This document shows positions 23,362 through 33,045 of a stretch of DNA of 58,794 bases, in pieces. Made by a program: the position numbers and the translations under genes. The notes beneath the pieces were generated by a model, which did not search any database, had not been told where the DNA came from, and was given only the letters and a program-made list of their open reading frames with translations. Origin of the DNA: Multifurca ochricompacta (Eukaryota; Basidiomycota; Agaricomycetes; Russulales; Russulaceae); NCBI GenBank assembly GCA_022496185.1, contig WTXG01000223.1, forward strand, positions 1-58,794. The letters run 5' to 3'. Position 1 is the stretch's first letter; each line of letters opens with the position of its first letter.

Positions 23362-24873
23362 TCACTGTTTTAGGGTATCGAAGGCGTTCTGTTCGTTGGT
23401 CGTCCATTTCCATGGATTCTTTGCACTCGTGAGAGCATTCAGGGGTGCTGCAATCTTACTGAATCCTTGTATAAACCGCCTATAGAATTGGCAGAATCCC
23501 AGGAATGATCTAACTTCCTTAACGGTGGTTGGGGTTTTCCAGGACGTGATGCCTTCGACTTTCACTGGATCCATATGAACTTGATTGTCTTCTAGGACTA
23601 AGCCGAGATATTCGATCCGTGTTTGCTCGAACGCACACTTTTCCGGCTTAAGATACAGATCGAGTTTATTGAGCTTGTCCAGGATTCGGTGTACTTTAGA
23701 TCGGTGGTTTATGGGGTCGGAGTCCGTATGTATTAGAATGTCGTCCATGTAAACCGTAAACCAGGCTCTTCCCGAGGCATCGTGTTCGTCTAACTCTTCG
23801 CGGAATTCCGCGTTCATCATAGTTTGAAATGTGGCGGGAGAATTGGTTAGTCCGAAAAACATTACATTAGGCTCGTAGAGGCCACGATTTGTTTTGAACG
23901 CCGCTTTCCAGCGATCTTCGGGCACGATTCGTACGTTATTGTAGCCCCAACGGACATCCATTTTGGTAAATAGAGTGCTTCCTCTTACGCGATCGATGAG
24001 CTCAGGTATGAGAGGAAGGGGGTACGTGTTGCGGATGGTCCAGCTATTGAGTTTTCGATAGTCCTGTACCGGGCGTAGTTTCCCGTCCTTTTTCTTTATG
24101 AAAAAGAAGGGGGATGCGTAGGGTGATTTCGACTCAGTGATGTACCCCTTCTGTAGGTGCTCCTCTAAGAACTTATTGAGTGCTTCCTGTTCACCCGGTC
24201 CTAGGGGATAGATTTTGCAATCTAGCGTAGTGGGTGCATCTGGCTTTAGTTCTATTTTGTGGTCCCAAGTTCGTGCTGCCGGAAACCGTTGTGCTTCTTG
24301 GTCGCTAAAGACCTTCTGATGTCGATGATATTCTTTTGGAACGATCTGATCCCAAGTCCGTTCTGTCGTATCCTTGGCTTTGATTGCTAATTCTTGTGCT
24401 ATGTTGATACGCTTAACTTGGCTATCGGGTAGATTGAATGTAAGTGATTGATTGAGGGTCCCTGTCGTCCAATTAATATCCGGGTTATTGGCGGCAAGCC
24501 AGGGGTATCCGAGAATCATTTCATCGGTGCCAATGGACGCGACGTAGAAGCGATGTTTTTGTTGATTATTATTGGTTGCGACGTTGAGATCTACGCATCG
24601 CGTAATGGTATGTGTTTGATTGGGTGATCCGTCTGCGTTTTGGAGTTTCTTCGGGATCGTTAATCGTTTTGTAGGGAGGCGATGTCTGATGACCGTTTGG
24701 TAATTGATGAAATTCTCAGTTGCACCACTATCAATGAGTGCGTGTATGTGGGCCTTTCTTGTCACGTCATGTAAGGGAACGGATATTTTCATTGATTTAA
24801 GGGATGATCTATATACATGATGTGAGATTATCGCTCGAATGTAGGCCGTCCCATTCAAGCGATGTAAAAATCC
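23362..24873 (-). pseudogene. GypB pol, 5' part: protease and reverse transcriptase
   Basis: The frame 24858-23362 overlaps the gag stop in the -1 register, so pol is probably made by a -1 frameshift rather than its own start. It has the protease motif LIDSGATENFI and RT blocks KLRPVQDYRKLN, MDVRWGYNNVRI, FFGLTNSPATFQ and YMDDILIH (catalytic DD). It ends at a TGA (23364-23362), after which the RNase H frame continues in register. In relatives the residue after LKQ is often arginine, so CGA to TGA is likely. Confidence 0.92.
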
Positions 24874-26018
24874 TCATCGCCACTAAATTTCTCCTGGAGT
24901 TTTTGGCGTTGTTCGTCGGTCATGGTTCTAAGGGTTATGGCAAGCGCGTCGAGATCCACTGCGGAGGTGATTGACGTGTCGGTAGCGTCAGGCGCTTTTG
25001 CGGGTACCGCCGCAGTCTTGGGTGTTTCGGTGATCGTGGCCGCGCGAGCCGGTGTAGGGGTGTTTCCACGTGGTTTTTTATTCGGGCAGTCCCGGACCAG
25101 GTGTCCTCGTCTACCGCATTCGAAACATCGTCCCTCTTTTTTGTATTGCTCTTTCTCTTCGGTTGTCGTGGCCTTTTTTATGACTTCGGGGGTAGGGGCA
25201 TCGTGGTCACGTCGTCGATAGAATGTAAACTTATTGCCTCGGGGTGGTGTATTGGTCGTGGGTCTCGTGCCAAGGGCATCTTTACTATACAACCAATTTG
25301 CGTGATGCTTCCTAGCAGATGCTGCTGCTTCATCAAAGGTTTTGGGCTGATCGAATAGAAGCATTGTTTGGACAAGACGCGTGGGGAGCCCTCGGTGGAA
25401 GTATTGCCGAGCGGCCGGATCATCGATATGAAGTTCTGCCCTTGTGGCCAGCGTGCGAAATTCGGCGATATAGTCATCAATATTAGAATCGCGCATTTGT
25501 AATTGATCCAGTGCACGTAGTGCCTTTTGTCCTGCCGCTATGTCGGCCCATGCTTCTCGGAAGATTTGTTTGAATCCGGCCCAAATGTATGGGACTCGAA
25601 TGTTCCCTTCTTTGATGTCGGTCAGCCACTTGATTTGGTCCACTACCCATCGGTCTACCCTGGGCCCTCGTATCAATCCCAAGGTGTAGGCCACTCTGGT
25701 TCTTTCATTCTGGACTGTGGCCACGGTTTCATTCAGGCTGAAGAATAATTCGAGTTTGGCCAACCAATCCATGGCCGTGTCGCGATTTCCTTCGAAGAAG
25801 GGTGGTGGTACACCCGTCATGGTTCCACCCCCTTGACTTCCTGTCCCTGTTCCCAAAGCAGGAGGGCCTAATGGTGGTTCGTCTGGGTTTCTTCCCGTGG
25901 CTCGGGTAGTCGTAGCGGTTCTTCCTTCGGGACTTCGTTCAGGTCTACTAAGGTGCGATTCGACAACGTCCTCTTCCGCGGCCCGTCGTGCCTGTCTAGT
26001 GTTTGGCCTTGCTGCCAT
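24855..26018 (-). CDS. GypB gag
   Basis: 387 residues, intact, starting at ATG 26018 (MAARPNTRQARRAAEEDVVE). It has a Ty3 Gag capsid-like region (about 90-260) with FFEGNRDTAMDWLAKLELFF and YFHRGLP, and one zinc knuckle CFECGRRGHLVRDC near residue 300. It ends at TGA 24857-24855, 9 nt after GGATTTTTA. It forms the virus-like particle and binds the element RNA. About 290 nt lie between the self-priming site and the ATG. Confidence 0.92.
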   Translation of the reverse strand: MAARPNTRQARRAAEEDVVESHLSRPERSPEGRTATTTRATGRNPDEPPLGPPALGTGTGSQGGGTMTGVPPPFFEGNRDTAMDWLAKLELFFSLNETVATVQNERTRVAYTLGLIRGPRVDRWVVDQIKWLTDIKEGNIRVPYIWAGFKQIFREAWADIAAGQKALRALDQLQMRDSNIDDYIAEFRTLATRAELHIDDPAARQYFHRGLPTRLVQTMLLFDQPKTFDEAAASARKHHANWLYSKDALGTRPTTNTPPRGNKFTFYRRRDHDAPTPEVIKKATTTEEKEQYKKEGRCFECGRRGHLVRDCPNKKPRGNTPTPARAATITETPKTAAVPAKAPDATDTSITSAVDLDALAITLRTMTDEQRQKLQEKFSGDEDFYIA

Positions 26019-26299
26019 TGTCTGTGGAGTGGTGGTCCTAGTTTCTATATCGATGGTGTCGTCGGTTGCGGCAAGTAATGCAAATCGGTTGTGAAGGTCA
26101 AAGGGTAAGTCTCCTCTTTCTCTGGGTTCTGATTCTTCAGTCGACAGGTATCGTCGTGGAGATGCCTCGTCGAAGGACGTTCGTTCGGATGGTGGGGTTC
26201 TGGGCTCGCGTGTTGAAGACGTCGCGGTCGGGTGTCGGGCAAGGGACGCGTCGTCGTCGCCTTGCAGTTCTGGTGAGTTCTTCTGTTTAGTTCTTTTGA

Positions 26300-26311
26300 A
26301 AGTCTGTTCTT
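26300..26311 (-). promoter_or_regulatory. GypB self-priming site (Tf1-like)
   Basis: One base inside the 5' LTR the sense strand reads AAGAACAGACTT. This is perfectly complementary over 12 nt to AAGTCTGTTCTT within the LTR (26574-26563), about 36 nt after the TATA box, where the transcript should begin. Tf1 of fission yeast is known to prime reverse transcription by folding its own 5' end onto such a site. No TGG-type tRNA site is present. Confidence 0.72.
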
Positions 26312-26312
26312 A

Positions 26313-26915
26313 TGTCACAGCTAGGTGCAGCGCTGTGTCGATGTTCCAAGTTTCAAGGTCGAGTTATCAAGACTTCAAGTTAAGTCAAGTCGAGTCAAGG
26401 TATGCCAGTCAAGGGCCCGCGCGCAGACGAAGTCGAGCAGAGACGCTAAGTCCTGCCACAAGTTTCTGGGGTCGAAGTCTCTCTAAGGCGCAGTCTTAGA
26501 GGGTTCAAGTGGGAGTCTTTCGGTTCTATGAAGTGAGTCCTAAACACCTGTATTGAATACAGAAGAACAGACTTAGGGTCTTTGTTCAGTTGTTACTAGG
26601 GTTTATATACACATGCTATGTTATGAAGGCGACTCTGGTAGCTACTGGAACATGTGCTAGGTAGTCTAATGGTTGTACAGTAGAATACCCCAGAGAGATA
26701 AAGAAAGAAGAGGGGTTGCGCCCTCTGATACTGATCTGTAAGCAACTGGGTGGGCTCAGTAAGCAAATCAGTCAGCAGATGAGTAAGTAAGTCCTTCATA
26801 AGTGAGTCATGTGGTGGTCAGCGCATGGTGTAAAATGTTAAGGTAAAAAAAAAGAAAAGTAAAGATATTGTCCACATGTCTCTCTACCCTGGTGCCTATG
26901 ACAAGGATTGTCACA
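26313..26915 (-). repeat. GypB 5' LTR
   Basis: 603 bp, matching 19689-20291 except at two CpG sites. It carries the promoter: TATATAA lies on the sense strand near 26609, and the start region near 26574. Confidence 0.93.
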
Positions 26916-26920
26916 CTGTC

Positions 26921-28663
26921 CCAGATGTCATAATTCCTCTCTGCTGGGGAGAAGGTCTCGGAATAGTATGCCACTGGGTGAAGCACTTGTGCGGCATCTC
27001 TCTGGTATAATACTGCCCTGTTCGCGAAGTGTGAGGCATCCACTTCTACTTCAAAGGGGTGGCCTAAATCTGGCTGGATAAGCACTGGTTCTGAGCCGAC
27101 AAGGTCCCTAATCTGTTCAAACGCCTGCTGCTGTGCGGCATTCCAATGCCATGGTACATCCTTTTTCAGCAGGTCGTTCAGTGGTCATGCTATGCCTGAA
27201 AATCCCTTGACGAATCGTCGGTAAAAGTTACAGAATCCAATGAATGATCGGACATCCTTGACGCAGGTCGGCACAGGCCACTCCCAAATTCCTTGTACTT
27301 TAACAGGATCCATGCGCACTTGTCCTCCTTCCAAAATAACCCCTAGGTACTCAACGCTCCGTTGTTCGAAGGAGCATTTGGCGGGTTTGAGATAAAGATC
27401 ATGTTCGTGTAATATGTCCAACACCTGATGCACGCACCTTTGGTGATGTTCCAAGTTATCTGGGGTGGCTACTAAGATGTCGTCCATATAAACCACTACT
27501 TCTCCCATGAGAATGAGATCGCGGAAGATGTGGTTCATCATCGACTGGAATGTTGCCGGCGAGTTCGTGAGACCAAAGAACATAACATTGGGTTCGAATA
27601 ATCCTTGATTTGTTTTGAACGCCGCCTTGCACTGGTCACCTTCCTTGATTCTAACGTTGTTGTAACCCCATCGCACGTCCATCTTCGAGAAGAGGGACTT
27701 ATCCCTCATAGTGTCAATGAGCTCAGAGATGAGTGGCAGGGGGTAGGCATTTTTCACGGTGTATGCATTGATTCGCTGATAATCCTGAACTGGTCGCAGC
27801 TTGCCATCCTTCTTTTTGATGAAGAAGAAGGGTGAGGCGTACTGCGACTTGGACAGGCGAATGTATCCTTTTGCCAAATGTTCCTCAAGGAACTCCGTCA
27901 GTGCCGCCTGCTCGGACTGGGACAGCGGATAGATTTTGCAATCTATTGCTGTTGGCGTGTCAGGGAGTAGGTCTATGGTGTGGTCCCATGGTCTGGAGGG
28001 TGGAAAACGCTGGGACTCTTCTTCAGAAAACACCTTCCAATGCCAATGGTAGGTATTCGGCACTACATCGCTGTACGTCTTTTCTGTCTGCCCTTGTATC
28101 GCCTTTTGGGCCAATTCTGATGCTTTGGTAGCATAACAACGTCCTGGGTCTTCTTCTCCTGTACTTGTGGCTTTTATTGTTGGGTGTCTGACTGCATAAT
28201 CATAGCCTATTGACGTGATGATGGTGGGATATGAATCTCTATCCATTGTCGCGTCAGCCCAGTTGATTTTGGGTTCGAACGTGGCGAGCCACAGGTATCC
28301 CAGGATAAGATCTTCGTCTCCTAAATCCATAACTAGGAAACGAATGTTCTTTGTAGTCTCTCCAACCTGGACCTTCAGATCCGTATAGTGAGTGATCTTT
28401 CCAGCACAATTGGCTGTTCTGTCAATATTCCAAATGTTCTTCTCCTGGGGGAGTGCCAGCCATCCCAAACCCATTGTTCTAATTAATCATGGATGAATAA
28501 AATTATCCGTGGCTCCAGAGTCCACTAAAATGTCTCGATCGGCCGTCCTCTGTGTAGTTTCAAAATGGACTGGTATTTTTAACAATTTGAATCGACTAGC
28601 ATACACAGAGGTAACATGGAGTGCTTGTGCCCAGGCCGATGGGTTTGAGCCTAACAAAAATCC
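26921..28663 (-). pseudogene. GypA pol, 5' part: protease, RT and start of RNase H
   Basis: The frame begins in the -1 register over the gag end (KGFLLGSNPSAWAQ) and contains the protease motif VDSGATDNFI. A TGA at 28489-28487 stands where GypC has CGA. RT follows (KLRPVQDYQRIN, MDVRWGYNNVRI, FFGLTNSPATFQ, YMDDILVA), then another TGA at 27187-27185, and RNase H up to YDIWD, where GypB is inserted. Confidence 0.9.
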
Positions 28664-30164
28664 TTTTTCGCAAACGCCTTCTCCACTAAGATGGCACGTA
28701 CTTCTTCGCTTTCCTTCATCATATTGGCCCATATATCCTGAGCTTTCTCCTCTTTTGATCGTTTGTCCACAGTGGGTGGGTTATTCTGAATGGGGGCTTC
28801 GGCTGTGGTGGTTGCCGCAGCAACCCGTACTCCTTTCTTGGGACAATCTCTGGACATGTGCCCTAACGCTCTGCAGCGGAAGCACCGTCCTTCTTTCATC
28901 AATGTTTGCCGCTCATCCTCAGTGAGCGCTGCCCAGGCTCGGGCTCGGTCCGCAGAGGTGTCCATAGCGTTTGGATCCTTCTGGGTATGCTGGGCAGGCT
29001 TCACTCCAAAAGCCGTTTTCCATTGATCTCGTGTTTTTCCCTTTTTCATATCAACTCCAAAGCGTGTTTGGAAGTCGAGATAGTCCTGCTGTTGTCATCG
29101 GGCAGCGTCGACCCAGCTATCCCAGTCATGAGGATGGTGGAACTGAATTATGTTTTTGACCAACGGGTTGGGCAACCCTTGTGAGAAGAGGTCCAATGTG
29201 GCTTCTTCGTCCGTGTCATAGCCAGCCCTGTTTGCCAAACTTCTGAATTTGGCGACATATGCATCTAGTTCTCCCTTTTCCATTCTAAGGGACTTTAATT
29301 CTCGGGCTGCCTTCTGCTTGGCCTGCCCATCTGTGAAGGCATCCTTGAACCATTCAGCGATGGTCTCCCAAAGACCTTCGCTTGTGGTACGACGCCCACT
29401 TTCGACTTGTTCATTCAGCCATTCCAGCTGTTCCATGGTCCAGTCATCAACCGTGTCCCCCTGAATCAGGGAAAGGAACAGATTGGCTCGTTGAAATGGG
29501 TTGACAATCTGTGGGACGTCATGGTTGAAGTTCTTAAAGGTCGTGAACTCCAGCATGAATTTTTTGCTCTGTGAGCGGTCCCCGGTGAACGTCTGGGGCA
29601 ACACTCCTGATAATCGTCCGGACGGGGGAGGGATGTTTGGTGGTGCCGCCACTGGGGCTGGTGGGGCGGGGTCTGGAAGTTGGGCGGCAATGGTAGACAT
29701 GTGCGGAAGGGATGGGGTGACGGTATTTGTGGATTGTGTCGATATCTGGGGAGTTGTCAAAGCAGGGGCTCTGATCGTGACAACTCTGGGTGCAACCGGA
29801 GACGTAGTCGCTGCTAATGCCGGTGCTTCTTCTTCACTGGGTTCTTCTACGTACTCTTCTGGTTCAGAGTCCGTGACAATGGCCGGAGGGTTTTCTCTCC
29901 ACGGGCCTAGTCCAAATTCAGGTGGGGCAGGTCCTGTAGTGACCCAAGAGTGTCGGCTGTCCGAGTATCGGATGCGGTACCAAACTCTCTTTTCGTCGTG
30001 TATTCTACCGGTTGGTATCTTCCGTCGTGATAGACGTAGTATCCAAACTCGGACTCAAAGTCTTTCCAGGTGGCAGAGCCAAGTACTTGCTGTGAAAGAT
30101 TATGCTCGTCTCTGCGTTCGATGAGTTCTTCCCGGAAGAGGGTCTGACTGCGGCTGGAAGCCAC
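28651..30164 (-). pseudogene. GypA gag, broken
   Basis: It starts at a GTG codon at 30164 (ASSRSQTLFREELIERRD), 7 nt past the self-priming site; no ATG is available in this frame near the start, as in GypC. A frameshift occurs near 29930-29910, the capsid-like region is 29760-29098, and a TGA at 29097-29095 replaces a Trp codon. The last part (29049-28651) has a zinc knuckle CFRCRALGHMSRDC and ends KKDFC followed by TAG. Confidence 0.88.
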
Positions 30165-30170
30165 TGTGAG

Positions 30171-30181
30171 AGACTCGACTT
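30171..30181 (-). promoter_or_regulatory. GypA self-priming site (Tf1-like)
   Basis: Two bases inside the 5' LTR the sense strand reads AAGTCGAGTCT. This is complementary over 11 nt to AGACTCGACTT in the LTR (30416-30406), which lies about 34 nt after the TATATAA on the sense strand. The same arrangement exists in GypC. The 3' LTR copy of the target has one mismatch from a CpG change. Confidence 0.72.
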
Positions 30182-30183
30182 GA

Positions 30184-30770
30184 TGTTACGTCCGGTGTGA
30201 GACGTTCCGCATGACTTGTGCGACAGCTTTGTACGTTTGTTCGGATAAGAGGCCAATAGGGCCTCTTGGAGTTCGAATGATTGAGTCAAAGTCAAAGGGG
30301 CTGCTTCCCAGTGATGATGTTGAGCAGGAAGTACCAAAAGTACTTGAGATGATCGAGTCAGAGGTACGAGGGGAAGTCCGGAAGACAAACACCGATGTAT
30401 TCAATAAGTCGAGTCTGAGGTCTACAAGGTAGCTACAGCGGACTTATATACGTAATTCAGTGGGCGTCTATAAGATAAGAACACGGAGTCAAGTGGGTCC
30501 GAATATCCGGAAGCGGAGGGCATAAAGCCTGGCTTCTGATAGGGAACTAAGTAAGTGTCCGATCGTAAGATAAGGAGATAACAAAATAAGAGGGGTAAGC
30601 ATAGGTAAACAGTGTATATACAAGTCCAGACAACAGTCACGGGGATGGGAGCAGTGCATGTGAGGGATCCCACAAAGGAGACGTGATAAGGAAGTGTAAC
30701 GTCGGTGGGCAAGTGGGGTCTCTGTTGGGAAGGGTAAAGAAAATAGGGCTACTGGGCCCTGTTCGTAACA
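30184..30770 (-). repeat. GypA 5' LTR
   Basis: 587 bp. Near its inner end the sense strand has a mini-ORF ATG CGG AAC GTC TCA CAC CGG ACG TAA that finishes at the LTR boundary; a homologous mini-ORF is in GypC. It is followed on the right by the gag start of Copia-3. Confidence 0.93.
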
Positions 30771-30828
30771 TGGAGCCATCAAGGCGCTCCATCTTGGAGG
30801 AGGGAGGGAAGATGATTGAAGATGGCAT

Positions 30829-31755
30829 TGTGAGATGTTATAAAAGTGTTCCTGGTTCCAAGGAGCAGTTAGAACCAGTGCCCAGGTCTCACTTAAGAGT
30901 GCCACCCCATACTGTGGCGCTATGCTTCAGAACCTAAGAAGGTCCCGCCTTTGTTGTGTGACTTTCTAGGTATAGTAAAGCTGTCTAGTGCAATCCTGTA
31001 ACTAGACATAAGCACTGGTAGACTAGCCAGTGTGTCTAGTGTAACCAAGACTGGGAGTCATGTCATGGAGGAGCCAACCACAAGTTCCATTAGAGACAAA
31101 GGGTATATAGCCCTTCCTCTAATGCTGGTGGTGGAGTCCATGATTAAGCCCTAGATGATTGGGGCCATGACTAAGTAGATGTGTAGTCTGTCTCTGGTAG
31201 GGTGTGGTTACCCTACAAAGGCAACGAATACTTATGCCCAGAGATGAAGACTATCTACTATGTATAGACTATAGTAGTCCAGCCTACTTGTATCGAGCCC
31301 AAGCATCATGGGAGTGACTACCCATGCCTTGTTCTAGACCCTAAACTCTACCTGCAGGTCGCTAAACCTGGCTTACGGATCGAGCCAAGCATTAACTGGA
31401 CTTAAAGCCACAAGCTTCTGGCTATAGGCCTACTAAGACTATCTATGGGACGAAAACCCAGCTACAACTAAGAAATTACTAATACCTAGTGCACACTCAA
31501 GGAGCTCAAGGTGTTTCACCTGCTTAGGGTCCCTCATCACCTTTTGCAAGAACCCTGAAGGGCTAGCCAAACAGTTCAGGATGAGCAGTAAACTGTGTCA
31601 TCCTGTGGGGTGTTAAGGTGCACAGACAGTAAATATGAAAGCTCACTGGAAGAAGCTGGTGGGAAAGACTTTGAAAGCTTTTGTGAGCTTGATGTGCGAG
31701 AGCGAGTTGGGCTGTTTAATGAACAAGGGAAATTAAAGAGTCAGTATGAGTGGCA
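30829..31755 (-). ncRNA. Conserved leader of Copia-3
   Basis: Homologous to the Copia-1 leader despite divergence elsewhere. Hairpin 31088-31124 reads CATTAGAG/CTCTAATG against CACTAGAG/CTCTAGTG in Copia-1, a paired C-G to T-A change. Hairpin 31197-31216 reads GTAGGGT/ACCCTAC at the place of TTGGGG/CCCCAA. Hairpin 31307-31326 (CATGGG/CCCATG) is unchanged. Confidence 0.55.
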
Positions 31756-31767
31756 GGGCCCATAACC

Positions 31768-32281
31768 TGTCAAACAATCATGCTGCTGGTTATACTGACT
31801 GCGGTTAGTAGTGGGTTAGGCTAAAGAAAGACAAGTACTTCAGAGGTTAGAAGAACTCTATATTACTATCTACACACCTAAAGAAAGACAAGTCTAATAT
31901 AATAGGTTAGTCTATAGGTAGTGAGAGAGTAGAGTAAAGGGAACTTACACTTCAGAGGTTAGAAGAACTCTGAAGTGAAAGAGACGAAACAGAAACCCTT
32001 ATATACCCATAGGGGCCAGGGGAAATGGTCTGTGCACACTGGGAATAAGTCCACAAGTGCCGGACAATAAACAAAGAGGGATAAAGGCCATTGGCCAAAG
32101 AGATATCACATGCTTACTGTGCATTACTAAGGCCATCACTAATCAGCTGAGTAAGGTGAGAAAAAAATGTAATAAAGATATCGTAAAAAGTCCGAAACTC
32201 TGGAACCTAAATCTAATCTTATCTACAGCTAAAGCGATCCTCAGATGCCTGAAGCATCTCCAGACACATCCTGTGTCAACA
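31768..32281 (-). repeat. Copia-3 5' LTR
   Basis: 514 bp from TGTCAAACAATC to CTGTGTCAACA on the plus strand. Its internal duplicated block reads AAAGAAAGACAAG in both copies, unlike the AGACAAAGAAAGTT of Copia-1. Confidence 0.88.
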
Positions 32282-32300
32282 AGTTGTCTGTTGCTCCAGA

Positions 32301-32438
32301 TGTTGAACAGGCATGAGGTGCAGCATACTGACTGTAAGGTTAGCGGGTAAGGCTAAAAGACAAGTTACTTCAGAGGTAGAAGAAACTCTATATTACTATA
32401 CTACACACCTAAAAGACAAGTTCTATATACAGAGTTAG
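32301..32438 (-). repeat. Copia LTR fragment interrupted by GypC
   Basis: It starts TGTTGAACAGGCATGAGG and matches the first quarter of a copia LTR. It belongs to a further subfamily, with AAAAGACAAG as the duplicated block. It is broken after GTTAG (32434-32438), where the GypC LTR begins. 32282-32300 is an unassigned 19-bp scrap. Confidence 0.85.
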
Positions 32439-33026
32439 TGTTACGACCAGGGCCTAGCACCCCACTTTTCTTCACTCTCCCTAACAAGAACCCATCCCTT
32501 CCGCCTACTCTCCATTTCTTGATTACGTCCCCATCCTGGGATCCCTCATGTGCCCTGCTTCCATCCCCGTGACTGTTGATTGTCCATGTTGACTCGTTAT
32601 TTACCTTTGCTGTGGATTCTCTTATCGCTTATCTCCCTATCTCTAAGACCGGACACTTACTTAATACCCTATCAGAAGCCAGGCTTTACGCCATCTGCTT
32701 TCGTATATTCGGGTCCATATGACTCCTTGATATCTTATCTTTAGACGCTCGCCCAATTACATATATAAGTCCGCTGTAACTACATTGTAGACTTCAGACT
32801 CGACTTATTGAATACATCGGTGCTTGTCTTCTGGACATCCCTTTGGACGCTTGACTCGATCATCTCAGTACTTCTGGTACTTTCTGCTTAACATTGTCTT
32901 CAAGTACAGCCTTGTCGACTTTGACTCCTCCCGTCTAAACTCCAAGGGATCCTATTGGTCCCTTATCTGATCACGAACGAACGCTGTCACACAAGTCATG
33001 TGGAACGTCCCGCACCGGACGTAACA
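32439..33026 (+). repeat. GypC 5' LTR
   Basis: 588 bp with ends TGTTACG and CGTAACA. TATATAAGTCC is at 32762-32772, followed by AGACTCGACTT at 32796-32806, the likely transcript start. A mini-ORF of eight codons (ATG TGG AAC GTC CCG CAC CGG ACG TAA) ends at the LTR boundary. Confidence 0.92.
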
Positions 33027-33028
33027 TC

Positions 33029-33039
33029 AAGTCGAGTCT
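33029..33039 (+). promoter_or_regulatory. GypC self-priming site (Tf1-like)
   Basis: AAGTCGAGTCT, two bases after the LTR, is complementary over 11 nt to AGACTCGACTT at 32796-32806 in the LTR, about 34 nt after the TATA box. No match to a tRNA 3' end (TGG start) is present. Confidence 0.75.
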
Positions 33040-33045
33040 CTCATC

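Larger units (their letters stand above)
19684..26920 (-). mobile_element. GypB: complete chromodomain Ty3/Gypsy element nested in GypA
   Basis: The element proper is 19689-26915 (7227 bp); the listed span includes the 5-bp duplications CTGTC at 19684-19688 and 26916-26920. The 603-bp LTRs (19689-20291, 26313-26915) differ at only two places by eye, both CpG transitions. Sense order: LTR, self-priming site, gag, pol, ORF3, LTR. It is a different family from GypA and GypC, with its own LTR, gag and a very diverged ORF3. It is largely intact, with one TGA and two frameshifts in pol. Confidence 0.95.
14543..30770 (-). mobile_element. GypA: chromodomain Ty3/Gypsy element carrying two nested insertions
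   Basis: Read right to left: 5' LTR 30184-30770, self-priming site, gag, pol (protease, RT, RNase H, integrase, chromodomain), ORF3, ORF4, purine-rich tract, 3' LTR 14543-15129. Removing GypB (19689-26915) and the hAT-like insert (15306-16814), each with its duplicated target, leaves about 7.5 kb. RT before integrase and a terminal chromodomain place it in the chromovirus group. The outer 5-mers differ (GCAAA on the left, TGGAG on the right) and the flanks are two different copia elements, so this is not a simple insertion. Confidence 0.92.
30771..32281 (-). mobile_element. Copia-3: 5' portion of a divergent Copia element
   Basis: In the sense direction: LTR (31768-32281, 514 bp), primer site GGTTATGGGCCC (31767-31756), leader, and the first codons of gag (30828 leftward: MPSSIIFPPSSKMERLDGS, compare MSSIVFPPTFKFDKLDGS of Copia-1). 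It is cut at 30771 by the GypA LTR. The rest is absent. It is a separate subfamily from Copia-1 and Copia-2, with a diverged LTR but a conserved leader. Confidence 0.88.
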
